Below, one piece after another: positions 1 through 11,742 of a stretch of DNA of 64,000 nucleotides. Source of the DNA: Paracyclopina nana (Eukaryota; Arthropoda; Copepoda; Cyclopoida; Cyclopettidae); the NCBI GenBank assembly GCA_019096065.1, contig JAGUCH010000001.1, positions 13,020,001 through 13,084,000 of the forward strand, given 5' to 3'. The notes under the pieces are model-generated. The model saw only the letters and a program-made list of their open reading frames with translations. It ran no database searches and was not told where the DNA came from. Every line of letters begins with the position of its first letter. Positions within the stretch are counted from its first letter, which is position 1. The position numbers were made by a program, and so were the translations under genes.

Positions 1-736
1 TTGACCTCCAGCCTCGAAATGATGAAGGCATGGCTAAGGCCATTGAAGAGTGGGAGAGGATATCACATCTTGCCCTTCGTTTTCAAATAGCTTTCAAGCC
101 ATTTCCTTTGATTGAGCCTTCTGTCATTCCCAAGGATTGTGGAGACTGATGAATTCCCTTCTATGCACAGTATTTCAAAGTTTCAACAAAAGTTTGTTAA
201 CAACTTTTGATTGGGGCTAAAAAGGCTTTCTTGAATAAAAGCTTTCATCCAACGCAGACTATAATGATGCTCAAGATGAACTGAATAAAATCAATGAGCC
301 AATTAACGAGAATTCTTCTAATTGATCTACGTCATCCTAATATACTAGCTACTAGGGAACATGAAAAAATGAATGTTGGCTATCACACTTTTAAATTCAA
401 GTTGGCTTGACCTAGAAGGGATAAGAGTTCACGGACTTCTGAAACAGTTCTGAGATGGCTTGTCTAAAACCTGATATTGTTCTCAACCATGTCATCATAA
501 AAAAATAACAAATTAAAGAGAAAGAGGTTAGCTGCTGAAAAAAATTGCATAAATCTCTATGACCTTTGCTACAGCTGTCCTGAGCATTGCAAGTCACCAT
601 GTCAAACGTCCATAATGACCTCGCGCGATCCACGAGTCTTCCTTTCTGAGAACAGCTTAAAATTGTAAAAAGGAAGCTGACTCTGCTAGAATTGCACCAT
701 TTTGATTGAATCACAAGCACTCGTTCTGTTTACTGC
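1..736. other. Intergenic, no gene recognised
   Basis: No open frame here has coding character or credible splice partners. The only ORF over 100 codons (minus, 412-720) has no recognisable motif and its start lacks support. Confidence 0.5.
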
Positions 737-740
737 TTAA

Positions 741-1133
741 GGGCGATCCCATATTCGAATTTTTAGTAAAGTTACCTTGCTAAAACAGCAACCTTACTTG
801 ATCAGTTAAGTTCAGCTTGTTCTAGCCAAGTTCGGTTCGTTTTAGTAATGTTCAGTTGACCGCTGAGCTGACACGCCAACGCGTTGTACATCAGCTGCGT
901 ATGAGCAAAGTTAGCATTTCTCAATTAAGCAAGCTTCAGCTACTAAGCATAAAAGAACACTTTTTGTAGCTAAGTTCAGCTTGGCAACTGAACTTAGCTA
1001 GGCAAGCAAGCTAGTGCTACATAAAATTAAGCTAAGTTAAGTTCTACCTACATAAATATCAGAGAATGGAACTGAACTAAACTTTACTTTTTACCTAACT
1101 TAACTTCACTAACAGGTCAATATGGGAACGCCC
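741..1133. mobile_element. MITE, PIF/Harbinger-like, 393 bp
   Basis: The left end reads GGGCGATCCCATATTCGA and the reverse complement of the right end reads GGGCGTTCCCATATTGA, so the termini are inverted repeats. The element is flanked by TAA on both sides (738-740 and 1134-1136), matching the 3-bp TWA target duplication of PIF/Harbinger elements. The interior is rich in degenerate AAGTTCAGCTT-like words and has no open frame. Family assignment is inference from TSD and TIR style. Confidence 0.72.
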
Positions 1134-1623
1134 TAATGAATATATGTTTGAGAAGGTTGTAAACCGGATCGTTTTTTTACGAAATGAGACGGAAACCCAG
1201 TTTCCACTTGCTCCCTGTTAGCTGCTAATATCTCAATATTAAGAAGTTTTACTTTCTTTGTCTGATCAAGTGTTGTTCATGAGCAAATCTAGTACCTTAT
1301 TGTTCAAAATGATAATTGCTGAAGTTGTTTAGCTCCACTTGCAATCCATGCCTATTAATTAAGTTTCTTTTTTATGTTATACGACTAGCATTTAGCAAAA
1401 AACTAGCCTATATAGTGTAAAAACTTTAAAAAGGCTTATTTTAGTTAATGAAAAAATAATTTTAGTTAATGAAAAAATAAAATCGTTGCTTGTTTGAGTT
1501 CTTCATGCAAACCACAAGAGCTCAATCAGGGAGACCTGCGCGTCAATTTGCGTCACAATGCACGCCGCTAAGTAAACGATATGCTTAAAACCAGTATTAC
1601 CGTACGCGCGTAAGCCAAAAACG

Positions 1624-1661
1624 CTATAAAAGACGAATTTGCCATTCGAATCGCCATCAGT
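1624..1661 (+). promoter_or_regulatory. TATA box plus TCAGT initiator
   Basis: TATAAA lies at 1625-1630 and an arthropod-type initiator TCAGT at 1657-1661, about 32-34 bp downstream. A 5'-UTR exon follows, ending at 1701, then an intron GTAAGT...TTTAG (1702-1765) whose acceptor lies one base before the ATG at 1767. This is the core promoter of the secreted-protein gene. Confidence 0.65.
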
Positions 1662-1766
1662 TTCAAAGTTTCCTTCGCTACCTAACTTCTTCAAAACTCA
1701 AGTAAGTAACAAATTCAACGTAATTTTTTAAAGCGCATATTTCTAGCAATATTATTATAATTTAGA

Positions 1767-2276
1767 ATGAAAGCATTCATTACCTCCACTGTCGCCCTCT
1801 TGGCCGTTGCCAGCTTCGTTGAGGCCACCTTTGTAATCACTACTGCTGCTGCTGGGACTGCTGCTGTTGGCGCCATTGCTTTAACCGGAGGAACTGCAAC
1901 AGCCCTGGCACTTGGGGGTGGTGTTTTGCTCCTTAAGGGTCTTGCTATCGCTGCCATTGCTTTAGCTGCAAACTCCAACAGAAGAGGACGTAGGGCAATA
2001 AACGAGTCCGATGATGCTGCTTTCGTTGTCTTGGCAAACTCTGAGCCTGCTCAATGCTACCGCCGTCTGATCTGCGACTTGGCCACTGGCACCTTCCCCA
2101 AGAGCGAGAACGACATCATTTTGAGCTTATTCAACAAGGAGGCTTCTATTGAGTCACCCAAATTCGAGTTCTCGACTGCTGCCAAGTTGGGCAAGCAGAT
2201 CAAAAATGTGGAGGTTTGTGAGCTGAGGTACAGCTGCCCTCTTAATACAGCTGAGCTCCAGAGTTTGCTGAGCTAA
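1767..2276 (+). CDS. Small secreted protein with paired C-x5-C motifs
   Basis: This is a 169-aa protein from a single coding exon. Residues 1-20 form a typical signal peptide ending in VEA. Residues 21-70 are a hydrophobic Ala/Gly/Thr-rich stretch that could embed in membrane or self-associate. A basic RRGRR stretch near residue 75 may be a processing site. The C-terminal 90 residues look like a folded domain with four cysteines arranged as two C-x5-C pairs (CYRRLIC and CELRYSC), probably two disulfides. The ATG is supported by the promoter and 5'-UTR intron directly upstream. The layout resembles small secreted arthropod proteins, but I do not recognise the family and assign no function. It is the only conventional gene in the first 4 kb. 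Confidence 0.8.
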   Translation: MKAFITSTVALLAVASFVEATFVITTAAAGTAAVGAIALTGGTATALALGGGVLLLKGLAIAAIALAANSNRRGRRAINESDDAAFVVLANSEPAQCYRRLICDLATGTFPKSENDIILSLFNKEASIESPKFEFSTAAKLGKQIKNVEVCELRYSCPLNTAELQSLLS

Positions 2277-2896
2277 GCCGACAACCATCATTTTGATTTG
2301 AATACCTTCTGAAGACCTCTACACGACGAGGAGAGAATGCGGGTTGATTCATTCCAAGCCCCCATTTTGCCTCAAGACCATTTCTTCGAAGGATAGTTGA
2401 AACTGGAAACCAAAACTTTTATGTCTGATATACAACACTTGCTTTACTTCCTGTATTATGTAAAGGAAAATCATAAAAAAACTTCATTGTAACCTTTGCC
2501 TGCACTTTTTGCTCATTACTTCGACAAACAGGTCTGCCACTTGACTCGGGTTTTCGTACTTGAAATCAAAGCGCCACTTTTGCGACTTATAGAGGTACCT
2601 ATGCTTGCATTTGCCTTGTAATCTTAGCACCCTAGCTAAATCTTTGAACCACTTCTTGCAACTCATCTGTCTCATATTAATTGTTGCACGACTGCATTTT
2701 GAAGCAATGGACAGGGCCATCCACTCTGACAATTCTAGGCATAACTATGCAAATTGATTCACCTAACTCACCTTAGTTCTTTCGTCATTAGTTCGATGGC
2801 GCTTGTGCTGCTTACTTCAATTGAAAAATCGGGTAAATCAAATTCAGATTTTAGCGTCAATTGTTCTTCTTGAGTGGAAGTAGCGGCTCTGCTGGT

Positions 2897-3019
2897 AAAA
2901 GGCACTTTTTGTGAAAGGCACCTACATAAATTGGCACTGCAACAATTGGCACTATTGTACAATGGCATTGCAATAAATGGCACTGCAATAAAAGGCACCA
3001 TTCATAAAAGGCACTGCCA
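2897..3019. repeat. Degenerate GGCACT tandem repeat
   Basis: The word GGCACT or GGCATT recurs every 15-22 bp about eight times between A-rich spacers. It ends just before the half MITE at 3026. Confidence 0.6.
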
Positions 3020-3025
3020 TAACTA

Positions 3026-3135
3026 ATAGCAAGCAAGACAAATGAGCTTTATCAGGGACTCAAAATTTCGCAAGTTGGTGACACGGTATTTTTGGGGCGC
3101 AAATAGCTTGCTGAGGTGTTCGCAAAGTTTGCAAG
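3026..3135 (+). mobile_element. Half copy of the ATAGCAAGCAAGACAAATG MITE
   Basis: The 19-bp terminal sequence ATAGCAAGCAAGACAAATG followed by about 90 bp is nearly the same as the left part of the complete element at 31,033-31,353. The right terminus is missing, so this copy is truncated. Confidence 0.75.
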
Positions 3136-3299
3136 ATTTGCATGCATGCGCTCAATGTCACCAACATCACATGATTTTTATCGCAAAAAAGGGGCATTTT
3201 CCGTTTCTTGAGCGTCAGTTTGCTACCCCACAAACCAAATCAAGTGTATTTTATCCCGATTAATTCCATTCGGAAATTCAATCATGGCCAATCAGATTA

Positions 3300-3832
3300 A
3301 TTTTGATATACATCAATTCACCTATGTCCATTGATTACTCGCATGTTGTTTTTTTCACTCTATCATAATTAGTCTTTAAGATATTCAATTTTAAAATATT
3401 CGAAATGGCGACAATTTGACACACTCAAAGTGTTTAAAATATTTTCATCAATCTTTAATTTTCGAATTGATATGACTTTTATATCATATAATTTAATCAT
3501 TCATCATTCTATTTTTTTTATATTCCTAAATATCAATGTCCCTATTTTATAACTATTAATTACCCATTTAATTAATAAAAATTGGATTAACTTTACTCTT
3601 ATTTTAATCACATGCAATAATCCAACATTCTAATCTAAATTGTTTAAATGAAATGTATACTAACTTTATCTAATATGCTTTTTTATTTGTATATTATATT
3701 GCCACTTTTAAATTTCTTAGTACTTAATTTTTATATATTTAATGCTCTCTAACTCCCAACTGTTGTGGCTTCGTAGGTAACTATTTTATTAGGACTTTGC
3801 CTCTTTTCAAATTAGAAAATCAATCCCATCTC
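3300..3832. other. AT-rich spacer, no gene seen
   Basis: Very AT-rich sequence with no supported coding frame or repeat structure. Confidence 0.5.
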
Positions 3833-4372
3833 ATTCACTTCTAACTGACACTAAGCATGCATACCATATCCTGTTCCAGGGAAATGCCCATTGCTCATAA
3901 AAGGTATATTTTTCAGCCACTAACTCCAAAGTTTTGGGATTAACTTACTACCTATTCATTCCCAATTCATACTTAAGTGCCTTCAACGCAGTTGCATAAC
4001 TGAATTCACTTCTAACGGACACTAAGCATGCATACCATATCCTGTTCCAGGGAAATGCCCATTGCTCATAAAAGGTATATTTTTCAGCCACTAACTCCAA
4101 AGTTTTGGGATTAACTTACTACCTATTCATTCCCAATTCATACTTAAGTGCCTTCAACGCAGTTGCATAACTGAATTCACTTCTAACGGACACTAAGCAT
4201 GCATACCATATCCTGTTCCAGGGAAATGCCCATTGCTCATAAAAGGTATATTTTTCAGCCACTAACTCCAAACTTTTGGGATTAACTTACTACCTATTCA
4301 TTCCCAATTCATACTTAAGTGCCTTCAACGCAGTTGCATAACTGAATTCACTTCTAACGGACACTAAGCATG
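3833..4372 (+). repeat. 171-bp tandem repeat, about 3.15 copies
   Basis: Units start at 3833, 4004, 4175 and 4346, exactly 171 bp apart, and differ at only a few positions. The fourth copy ends after the word ACACTAAGCATG. No coding potential. The small coiled-coil gene starts 145 bp downstream, so the array lies in its upstream region. Confidence 0.93.
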
Positions 4373-4517
4373 TTTTTCAAAAACTTGCTTCATTTCAAAC
4401 TTGATTTTGCTCATTGTTTGGTTTGTCATCTATAAACTAGTATATTTTCTTGTATATAAGTTTATCTTTGTATCACTGCAGTTCATAATTGTATCTTAAC
4501 GAGACTTGAGTGTAGAC

Positions 4518-4773
4518 ATGGATCCAAACGAGATTAAAAAATTTCTTTCATTACTATGCGAAAATTTGCAACTTCAATATTTGCAAAAAAAAGCTGACAA
4601 TAAGTTGAGGTAACTATTTATTATCTAATTACTATCTATATTTAATATTAATATACCGTCTTAGGATTGTTAAAGAGGAGGCTACAAAATTAGAAGCGGA
4701 TATAAGAGTTGTTGAGGAAGAAATTGATAAACTTAGGAGTGCGTTTGAAAAATCTAACAACGCCGAGAAATGA
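4518..4773 (+). CDS. Spliced 66-aa coiled-coil protein
   Basis: Two exons, 4518-4609 and 4665-4773, join in phase 2 across a 55-nt GT-AG intron, giving 66 residues and a TGA stop. After a short hydrophobic N-terminus starting MDPNEIKKFLSLL, the product is Lys/Glu-rich with heptad spacing (IVKEEATKLEADI then EEEIDKLRSAF), so a small helical coiled coil is expected. An AATAAA lies at 4850-4855. The gene sits between the 171-bp array and the direct repeat that precedes the EnSpm-type transposase locus, so it may be an accessory gene of that locus. No family recognised. The tidy splice and coding periodicity support it, but it is short. Confidence 0.55.
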
Positions 4774-4849
4774 TGTCAATAACATAGTAGTCGTCTATTA
4801 ATGACTTATTTCATTTCAGCTGTATTACCTTGCATAGATGATAATTTGA

Positions 4850-4855
4850 AATAAA
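4850..4855 (+). terminator. Poly(A) signal of the 66-aa gene
   Basis: AATAAA 77 bp after the stop codon. Confidence 0.45.
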
Positions 4856-4920
4856 TATCAATTAACATTATGTATAATCTGCTTAGAATTCGTTAATCCT
4901 TGACAAAGAGTATGAGTATT

Positions 4921-5013
4921 TGATTGGCTGTTTACATCACGTGATCGAGCATTTGGAGAAGAAGCTAGCTTTGCTATGCTATGATTGGCTGTCGCTGGAG
5001 CCGACCTGCCATT
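4921..5013 (+). repeat. Left direct repeat with CCAAT and E-box words
   Basis: This segment is repeated in the same orientation at 12,089-12,173. Shared landmarks in order are ATTGG, CACGTGATCGAGC, TTTGGAGAAGA, GCTATGATTGGCTGTCGCTG and GAGCCGACC. It holds two inverted CCAAT boxes and a CACGTG E-box, so it could be a duplicated promoter module as well as a boundary repeat. Confidence 0.85.
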
Positions 5014-5133
5014 TTTGAGCCGACTTTTTAAAATAATAGATGATATGTTGACTAATCATTGCAGTATATATTTCTGAAGAATGCCAAAACATTTCATTTC
5101 ATAATAATCGTGATGAATTCCAAAAAAAAAAGA

Positions 5134-5448
5134 TTACTTATTTTCGTCTTCACTATCAGTGACGTAGACAATGGCCGGTTTCTTCTTTTCAAACTTGCAT
5201 CGCACACTGTTTTGCATACCGCTATTACATGCATAGAATTGTTTCTTAGAGTCGATCTTTGGCAACGCTGGTTCATCTAAACCATCTTCTTTTTCTTTCT
5301 TCGCAGCAGTCAGTTCCATTCTTACGAACTTTTGGGCTCTCGACATTTGAACATGGCCAATTCGCGATTGTTTGTTACCAGCTAATTCATTTAGCTTAGC
5401 AATGAGTCGCTTTCTCTTGAGAAAACTTTTCTCATCCACTTTTTCCAT
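5134..5448 (-). CDS. Basic 104-aa protein beside EnSpm transposase
   Basis: A single-exon frame with a genuine ATG (complement of 5446-5448) encodes 104 residues. The N-terminus is strongly basic (KSFLKRKRL), the middle is Lys/Glu-rich, and the tail is acidic (TDSEDENK), which suggests a small nuclear or nucleic-acid-binding protein. It follows the transposase gene on the same strand, its start 122 bp beyond the transposase stop codon, so it may be a second gene of that element, as CACTA elements commonly carry an accessory DNA-binding protein. Family not recognised; a transposon role is inference from position. Confidence 0.55.
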   Translation of the reverse strand: MEKVDEKSFLKRKRLIAKLNELAGNKQSRIGHVQMSRAQKFVRMELTAAKKEKEDGLDEPALPKIDSKKQFYACNSGMQNSVRCKFEKKKPAIVYVTDSEDENK

Positions 5449-5569
5449 GTTTCGGCTTTGGTTTGTTTGTTTATTTATCAGAGTGATTGATCGAATTTGT
5501 ACCCATGCAATAATTCAATGCTCTGTATAATTTACTGATTGAAATGAAAATATTTTTTATTCATATAGA

Positions 5570-8236
5570 TTAGACAAAAAGAGTGGAAAATGATACTGCA
5601 TATATAAGATCACCAACTATGACACATTTGCATTTCACTTGCTTTTTGAGGACTGGAAACAACTCATCTTTTTTAACTATTTTCACAATCTTTCGAAGCA
5701 TAATAGCGTCATAATTCAGTTCAGGTGTTTCCTCATCGATGAATTTATCGGTCTTGATTTGGTTGCAAAAAAATTTGTCATCCTTTTCCGAAACAACTTC
5801 GTAAAAAATCAAATTATCAGCAAGAATAAACGCATCATTTGCATTTTTCTTCCCTTGCTTACTAGTCACACGAATGACTCTCTTACAATGATGTTTCTGC
5901 ATTGTCAAAACATTGGCTTTGTTGATCAGTTGCTTTCCATACGACTATTTAAATATGTTTTAGTCATTTCATCATATTTATAGGTAAAATATATGTACCT
6001 GAGTATTGTTTTCAAGAAATCTCTTCAAATAGCCGTAATTGTTTTCGAATTGTTCAGCGGATATATCATCAAATTGGTGATCTTCTCTCACCTGAAAGAC
6101 ATGGCTGAATGCGTGTAGGTTATAAGAACATTTCTTCTCTCCAAATTGCTCGCACCACATTTGATAAAAAATGTCTAATAGTTTTTCAAGAGGCAAATAC
6201 GTTTTTTCATGACAGAAGTCCAGCATTTCGTTGTCTAGAAGAACTGCTTTGCATAGAAATCCAAAAAACTTGAATAATCGTCTCAAATGCTTCTGAGAAA
6301 TTGTTCTACTTGCTGTCACTATGTCACAAAATGATTCTGCTAAATGCCAGAATGCACAACAAGTAATAGTCACAAATTCTTCAGACTTAAAATGAACAAA
6401 GGATCTTTCAAGATCTCTTGGTTTTCTAGAAAATTCAGATGGCAGCTGGATAGTTGTCCATGTTTCATCGAATCTGTAAAGATGTTTAAAATTGTTATTC
6501 AATAAAAACATATTTATTGAGAGATTATACTTTTTAAATACAGAGATCACTCTTTTAGGAAACGTTGTTGATTTTCCCGAAATTCCAAGCATAAGTTTGA
6601 GTAGGCCTTTTGCAAGGCCTAAGAATAAATTATGCATTGGCTCAACTGGAAAATCTTTGACTATATCGAAATGAGGAAGTCTGAGAAATGGTGAACTGCC
6701 CATAATACCAAATTTGACAAAGTCAGTCAATTCTTTATCTGAATTCTTGATGTTCTCAACAATGCGCATCCAGTCAATGTGTGTTCGCATCTCATATTTC
6801 TTCTTTGTCGGAGGATAAGCAATAGAACCATGTCCCAAACTTATTCCAACTGCATAGCATCTCTCACATGAGCAGTAACCACCATGTCCTTTGAAACACT
6901 TCCCTGATGAACGACATGGAGCATCTGCTATAGCACAATGGCATATGAAGCCATCCATCAAACCATCATAAATTATCTTCTCCATTAGTGAATTGAAGTC
7001 AACCTTAGATTTTTTTCTAAAAAATTAAATTAAAATAACAACATAACTTATATTAATTTATAGTGAGATTATACCTGTACTTATGTAGACCGACATTATA
7101 AACCAATCTGCAGCCAAAAAATCTTACGCACAAAACAGTGGCTTTGTCAATCCCTGATTCGGTAACCGGCACACCATCAAATGACAAGTCATATTTAACA
7201 TTCATAATGCTGTTGCTATCGATTATCAAGTTGTGGTTTTTGGCATGGAATAAATACAGCTCAAGTATTGTTAACTTTGTCCATTCAGAGAGTATTTCAA
7301 AATCTTTAGCTGGATATTTCTTCCTTGGAAACGAATCTTTGTCATTTAGGTTAATTATTCGTCCGTTTGCTTTCTCCAACAATTGATAATCAATTTTTGG
7401 TTGAGGAATGCTCTTGTAAAATTTCTTCTTGATCGTTGCAAATGATTTAAGGTTGGGATACTTGTGCCTCATTGATGCGCGCAATAAATTCCACATAGCC
7501 CGAGCAGCATTTTCAGACATCATGAGTTCAGTGTAGGCCATGATGTACGAGTCAGCGATGTATTCCATAGCAGCTTCATCAGGCATTGCTGCTGCCTCAC
7601 CAAAAATGTCAATAAATTTTTCAAATGAATAATTCTCCTTGAGACGATGTTTCGATGTGTCCAGAAACATATACTTCTTATCTGCTGTGTAGCAGCCATC
7701 AATTACTCCATAAGCATTGTCATGACTGCATAAAATTACCTATAAATTGCGTATAAAGTTTAATTTATATGATGAAAAGATTGACATTTCATATATTAAA
7801 CCTCATCTGGAAGTAAGTTGATTTTCTTAAAAGGTAATCCATCGTTGTTTTCACAGAACGCTGCTTCTGTGGACATAGAATCACTTTCACTTGAAGATAG
7901 CATATTGTCACTACTAGTATCATCCTAAAGTTATATTTAAAATATTAAGTATGCTCATGCAGTAATTTTTTGAATAATGACCTTCTTTAAATATTTCGAT
8001 GAGTTGTCAATAGAGTCATCTGATGACGAAAGCTCGCGCTTCAATGTGGCTGTCAATGAAACATTTTTGCTAGCGTCTTGTAAATCGTTTGCTTTCACGT
8101 TGTCAGCACTTAATTGTTCACTAATCACATAATCATTCGAATGAACGGCTTCTGGATCCTCATTTCCATCTAATTCACGTAAAATCCTTTCGATGCGCCT
8201 TTGTCTAAATACTGCCATACGCTCCTTAGATGACAT
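5570..8236 (-). CDS. EnSpm/CACTA-type transposase, intact, five exons
   Basis: Exons on the minus strand at 8236-7982, 7924-7802, 7740/7739-7075, 7016-5999 and 5944-5570 join at GT-AG sites into an uninterrupted frame of about 811 residues. The N-terminal 130 residues are charged and Ser/Asp-rich. The next exon holds a helical region. The large exon has the transposase core typical of animal EnSpm-type proteins: DAPCRSSGKCFKGHGGYCSC with a following ERC (zinc-knuckle-like cysteines), then a PVEPMHNLFLGL motif corresponding to the D-x-MH block, where Glu replaces the usual Asp. The last exon is a lysine-rich beta domain with CVIVGDLIYAVSF. No stop or frameshift occurs, so the copy may be functional. 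It is transcribed divergently from gene A, with 508 bp between the two start codons. Confidence 0.85.
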
Positions 8237-8744
8237 GATTACGTTCAACTGTCTCTATAATTTCAATATGGCATTTGTTTAATTTACTCGAAATAAATAG
8301 CATATTAGGACGAGATCATAAACTATTAACATTAGTACATAAATCCAATACTATAACACTGTAAGCCATAATTTTACAAAATGCATATTTAACAAAAATA
8401 AAACCTTATGTTGTAATGAAATGATCAAAGTTCTTACTTCTAACTTAAATTTAGCTGTAACAAAATTAAAATGTCTAATAATTAATTGCTCGATTTAAAA
8501 AAAAAATAAATATTTACAGTGTTAGAATTGCAGTAGCGCAAATAAAAAGTCGTGCCGGTACTGCTTCCGTTGAGACCAGCACAGCATCAGGCAGACGCCA
8601 TTTTGTCTTTGGGCAGTCACTCACTGCGCACGTTCAGCCGGTACGGCCAATATAACTAGGCAACGTATGCCGGCCAGAACTAGTTTAGTTGAGACATTTT
8701 GCTGAGCGGGAAAAATTAGCGCAATAACTCATTTCCTGTCAACA
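8237..8744. promoter_or_regulatory. Divergent intergenic region, transposase and gene A
   Basis: This 508-bp spacer separates two start codons pointing away from each other. The half next to gene A is GC-richer (8540-8690) with CACTCACTGCGCACG and GGTACGGCCAATATAACTAG words; no canonical TATA box is seen. The half next to the transposase is AT-rich. It probably drives both genes. Confidence 0.5.
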
Positions 8745-11626
8745 ATGAAAAAGACGAAGGAGCAGTTGTTGTACGAAAAAAGAAAAAAATTTCGAGCAGA
8801 CTTCAATATGCCTCCGCCAACGCCATTGCCATCGCCAGGAGCCAGTCCATCAACCAGCGCGGATATCTTTCCTACATCAATTGGCGTATTGATTCCGGAT
8901 TGCGAAGATTGGACCGGATTGGCCAAGGAAGACGCCGTCCCTCGTCAAGGAAAGTGCGAGTATGATCGGGTGATCATTGTTACACCTGAGGAGTTTGAGC
9001 CAGTATCCATCTATCCAGTCGATACAACGTGTGGATATTCTGGGAAAACGTTGGCGGATACTTTTGGATACGAACCAAAAGGGCGGCTGACTGACAAACA
9101 TCGTCTCAAGGAGGGCAAAATGCTTATTAGCAGTCGCACATCTCGAAAATGCTTCATTTTTTGCCGAGTTGAAAATCGTAAGTATACAACTAACCATTTG
9201 TTGATGTTATCTATAAAAATTATTTTGTTTCAGGAGTTCAACGTTCGCGAGTAGCCACTCTTTTGAAGTTCCTCAATGATCACTTCGTCGGCAAGACAGA
9301 GTCTGAACGTATGGAAGTGTACAATCAAATGGTTCACCAGTACACCGAAAAAGTCATGGCCGAGTACACATTTCCGAGTCGTGATCCCAATGGGGAGTTC
9401 TACTTCCACAAAATTGGTGACGTTGCTGGAAGGAAGGAGGCTCAGTCAAGAAGCGTCGAGGACGCAATTGTTTCGGTAAATTTGATAATTTATAGCGACA
9501 ATATAGTATTTTAAACAAAAATTTCATTAGGATGACTTTGATGCGGCTCAATCATCAACCCCTGTGCCAAGCCCAGCAAAGAGGACCACTCGTTCATCGC
9601 GTACCAAGAGCAGCCCGCTCAAAGTACAAATGTCTTTTTCTACTAGACCAAAAGGAAAACAACGAGACGAGGAGGAGTCCGCTCATGACAAGACAGTTGT
9701 TCTTGAATCGGCTGTGGATGAGGATGCTCCTCATGACGATGATGCTCCGACCATTGAACGTGTGCCATCGATTACATTCAACCCCCCCGATTTTGGAACT
9801 GGCGTGTCCTTGACTACATCGCAAATAGATGAGATGGCACGTTCCGTTGCTGATCAGGTCATGCCAAGGTTGATGGAAGCACTCGTAAATCGTGATCAAC
9901 GCCTGATCGATGTCCTGATGCTCATCAAGGATGATCTGGCATCGATCAAGACTGAAATAGTCAAAGGTCAGTCAACAAGTGCTGGCTTTCAAGATGCTCT
10001 GGTCACGGTGGGAGAGAAATGCGACAGCTTGGTCAAAGTATCAGATTTGTGCGAGGGCATCAATAAGATGACATTATCGACAAAGGAAGCAGTCACGGTA
10101 ACCCATTTATTGATCAAATATACAGACATTATATTAAAACTATTTTCGCTTTTCAGAAAAAGGTCGCTGACCAACAACAAGCACTTGCTACGTGCAAGGC
10201 AATCCTGGAGAAAGTCTCTAAGATCGAGGATGCGCTGAAGGACATCAAATCGTCCAAGGTTGAGCGTGTGTCACTTGCGCGGAGGATAGTATGCAAATAC
10301 ATTCCTGTGGATCGCGTGACAGCAGGACATGACATGTTCTTTGGATGCAGCGTCATTAGAGAGGTGATGCTATCGGCAATCGTCACCATTGTCGATAACA
10401 TTCGTTTTGAGGTATTGTCGTCGAAAATGCCTAGCAAGATTGCCACTTTCCTCTTCACGAGCAATGCGTTGGCGCATATGATTTTTGGAAAGTCGACAGC
10501 GTAAGTTTGATATTGATAATTTATTGACATTTTATATACACACAGTCTCTGTTTATAGTGGTAACGCGCTGAAATGTTGGTTCAAGCGCAAGCTTCCAAC
10601 AGGCTGCATTAAATTCATTTCCGAGGTCGTCTCTGATCATCATCAAAGACGAAACATGACAGAACAGCAAATTCTTCGCATTTCTGTCAGTGATGTCAAC
10701 AAGAAGTTTGCTGACGGTTTCAGCGCAGCCAGACAGCGTTTGACCAAAGAGGTATGTCGCGTAGCCAATGATTGGGAGATGGCGATGTCCGTTTTGTACG
10801 AAGAGGCGATGGAGTGTTGGACCAAGAACCAGGTACTAAACTTGTAGTCAATCAAAATTATGTTGGTTGCTTATGTTTGATTTATTACTTTAGCACATCA
10901 ACACTGACCCGAGCATGACTTATGAGCAATTCAAAGTCACTTACGGGCATTCAGAGGATCTCCAGGAAAAGTTCGAATCGGATCCTCTTGGGATAGATAT
11001 TGCCAAAAGTGACGTACTGAAGAAATTCAAAGGGGCCCATGGATCTCCAATCGACACCATCGAGGAGGCATGCAGAATTATCGCTGCTGTATGTCATGCG
11101 CTAGGACGTGACCCGAAAGATGTTGAATTCGATGAGATTGAAGGCATTAGAAATGTAAGTTCCTATATAAAATAATTTATATACAGATTATACACTAATT
11201 ATCTTATTTTTGTTGTAGCCGTACGAGGTATACTCCAGGTATACATCTGGCCTAGACATGAATGCCGTGCTCGAGAACATTCAACGTGGATGTGATGTCA
11301 GGGACGAGGATCGAGAGGACAGCGACGAAGTTTCGGATGAGGTTGTCACTCCACCAGCGACAAGGCAGAAGCTGCAAGCAAAGAGGCGCTCGGCAGATAA
11401 GATTTCACCACTTTCGAAGCGACCACGGAAGTCAGCAGCGGCAGAGAAGAAAGCTCTACTGGAGGCGAAGAAGATGGAGTCTGCGCAGAAGAAGATGGCT
11501 GCAGCCAACGCTGCTTTGGCGAAGAAGCAGTCAGTCGCGTCTCCTTCAGCAGCACGAGTTGCCACTCGCTCACAATGCCCAATGCCTCCAAAGGACGACA
11601 GCTCTTCCGAGGCTGAAGAGTATTGA
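8745..11626 (+). CDS. Gene A of an unrecognised three-member family
   Basis: Seven exons (8745-9177, 9234-9475, 9531-10097, 10157-10500, 10559-10832, 10894-11154, 11219-11626) join to 842 residues with phases 1,0,0,2,0,0. Module 1 (about 70-145) has YDRVIIVTPEEF, a CGYSGKTLADTFGYEPKG motif and FCRVENR. Module 2 (146-225) has YTEKVMAEYTFPSRDPNGEF and FHKIG. Residues 226-415 are low complexity and acidic with a predicted coiled coil. Module 3 (about 440-620) has YIPVDRVTAGHDMFF, FLFTSNALAHMIFG and LKCWFKRKLPTGCIKF, with a vague BEN-like feel. Module 4 has DPSMTYEQF and IIAAVCHALGRDP. The Lys-rich, acidic tail contains a nuclear-localisation-like KRPRKS. A nuclear, chromatin- or DNA-associated role is inference only. 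Confidence 0.83.
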
Positions 11627-11736
11627 TTGCTACCAGTCAACTTTTTTTTTTCGGCCAAGAATTGAGTAAAAAGTACTCCACCCTAAATTTTATGTGTGCT
11701 TAGTAGGATAAATTAGCATGAGACCTAAGAAAGACA

Positions 11737-11742
11737 AATAAA
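11737..11742 (+). terminator. Poly(A) signal of gene A
   Basis: AATAAA 111 bp after the stop codon of gene A. Confidence 0.5.

Noticed and set aside
1715-1978. Ala-rich minus-strand frame
   Set aside because: Antisense of the secreted protein's signal and Gly/Ala region, whose promoter and splice site lie on the plus strand.
9594-9899. Minus-strand and alternative-frame ORFs inside genes A, B and C
   Set aside because: Shadows of the spliced plus-strand exons, which have conserved motifs and exact intron phases.
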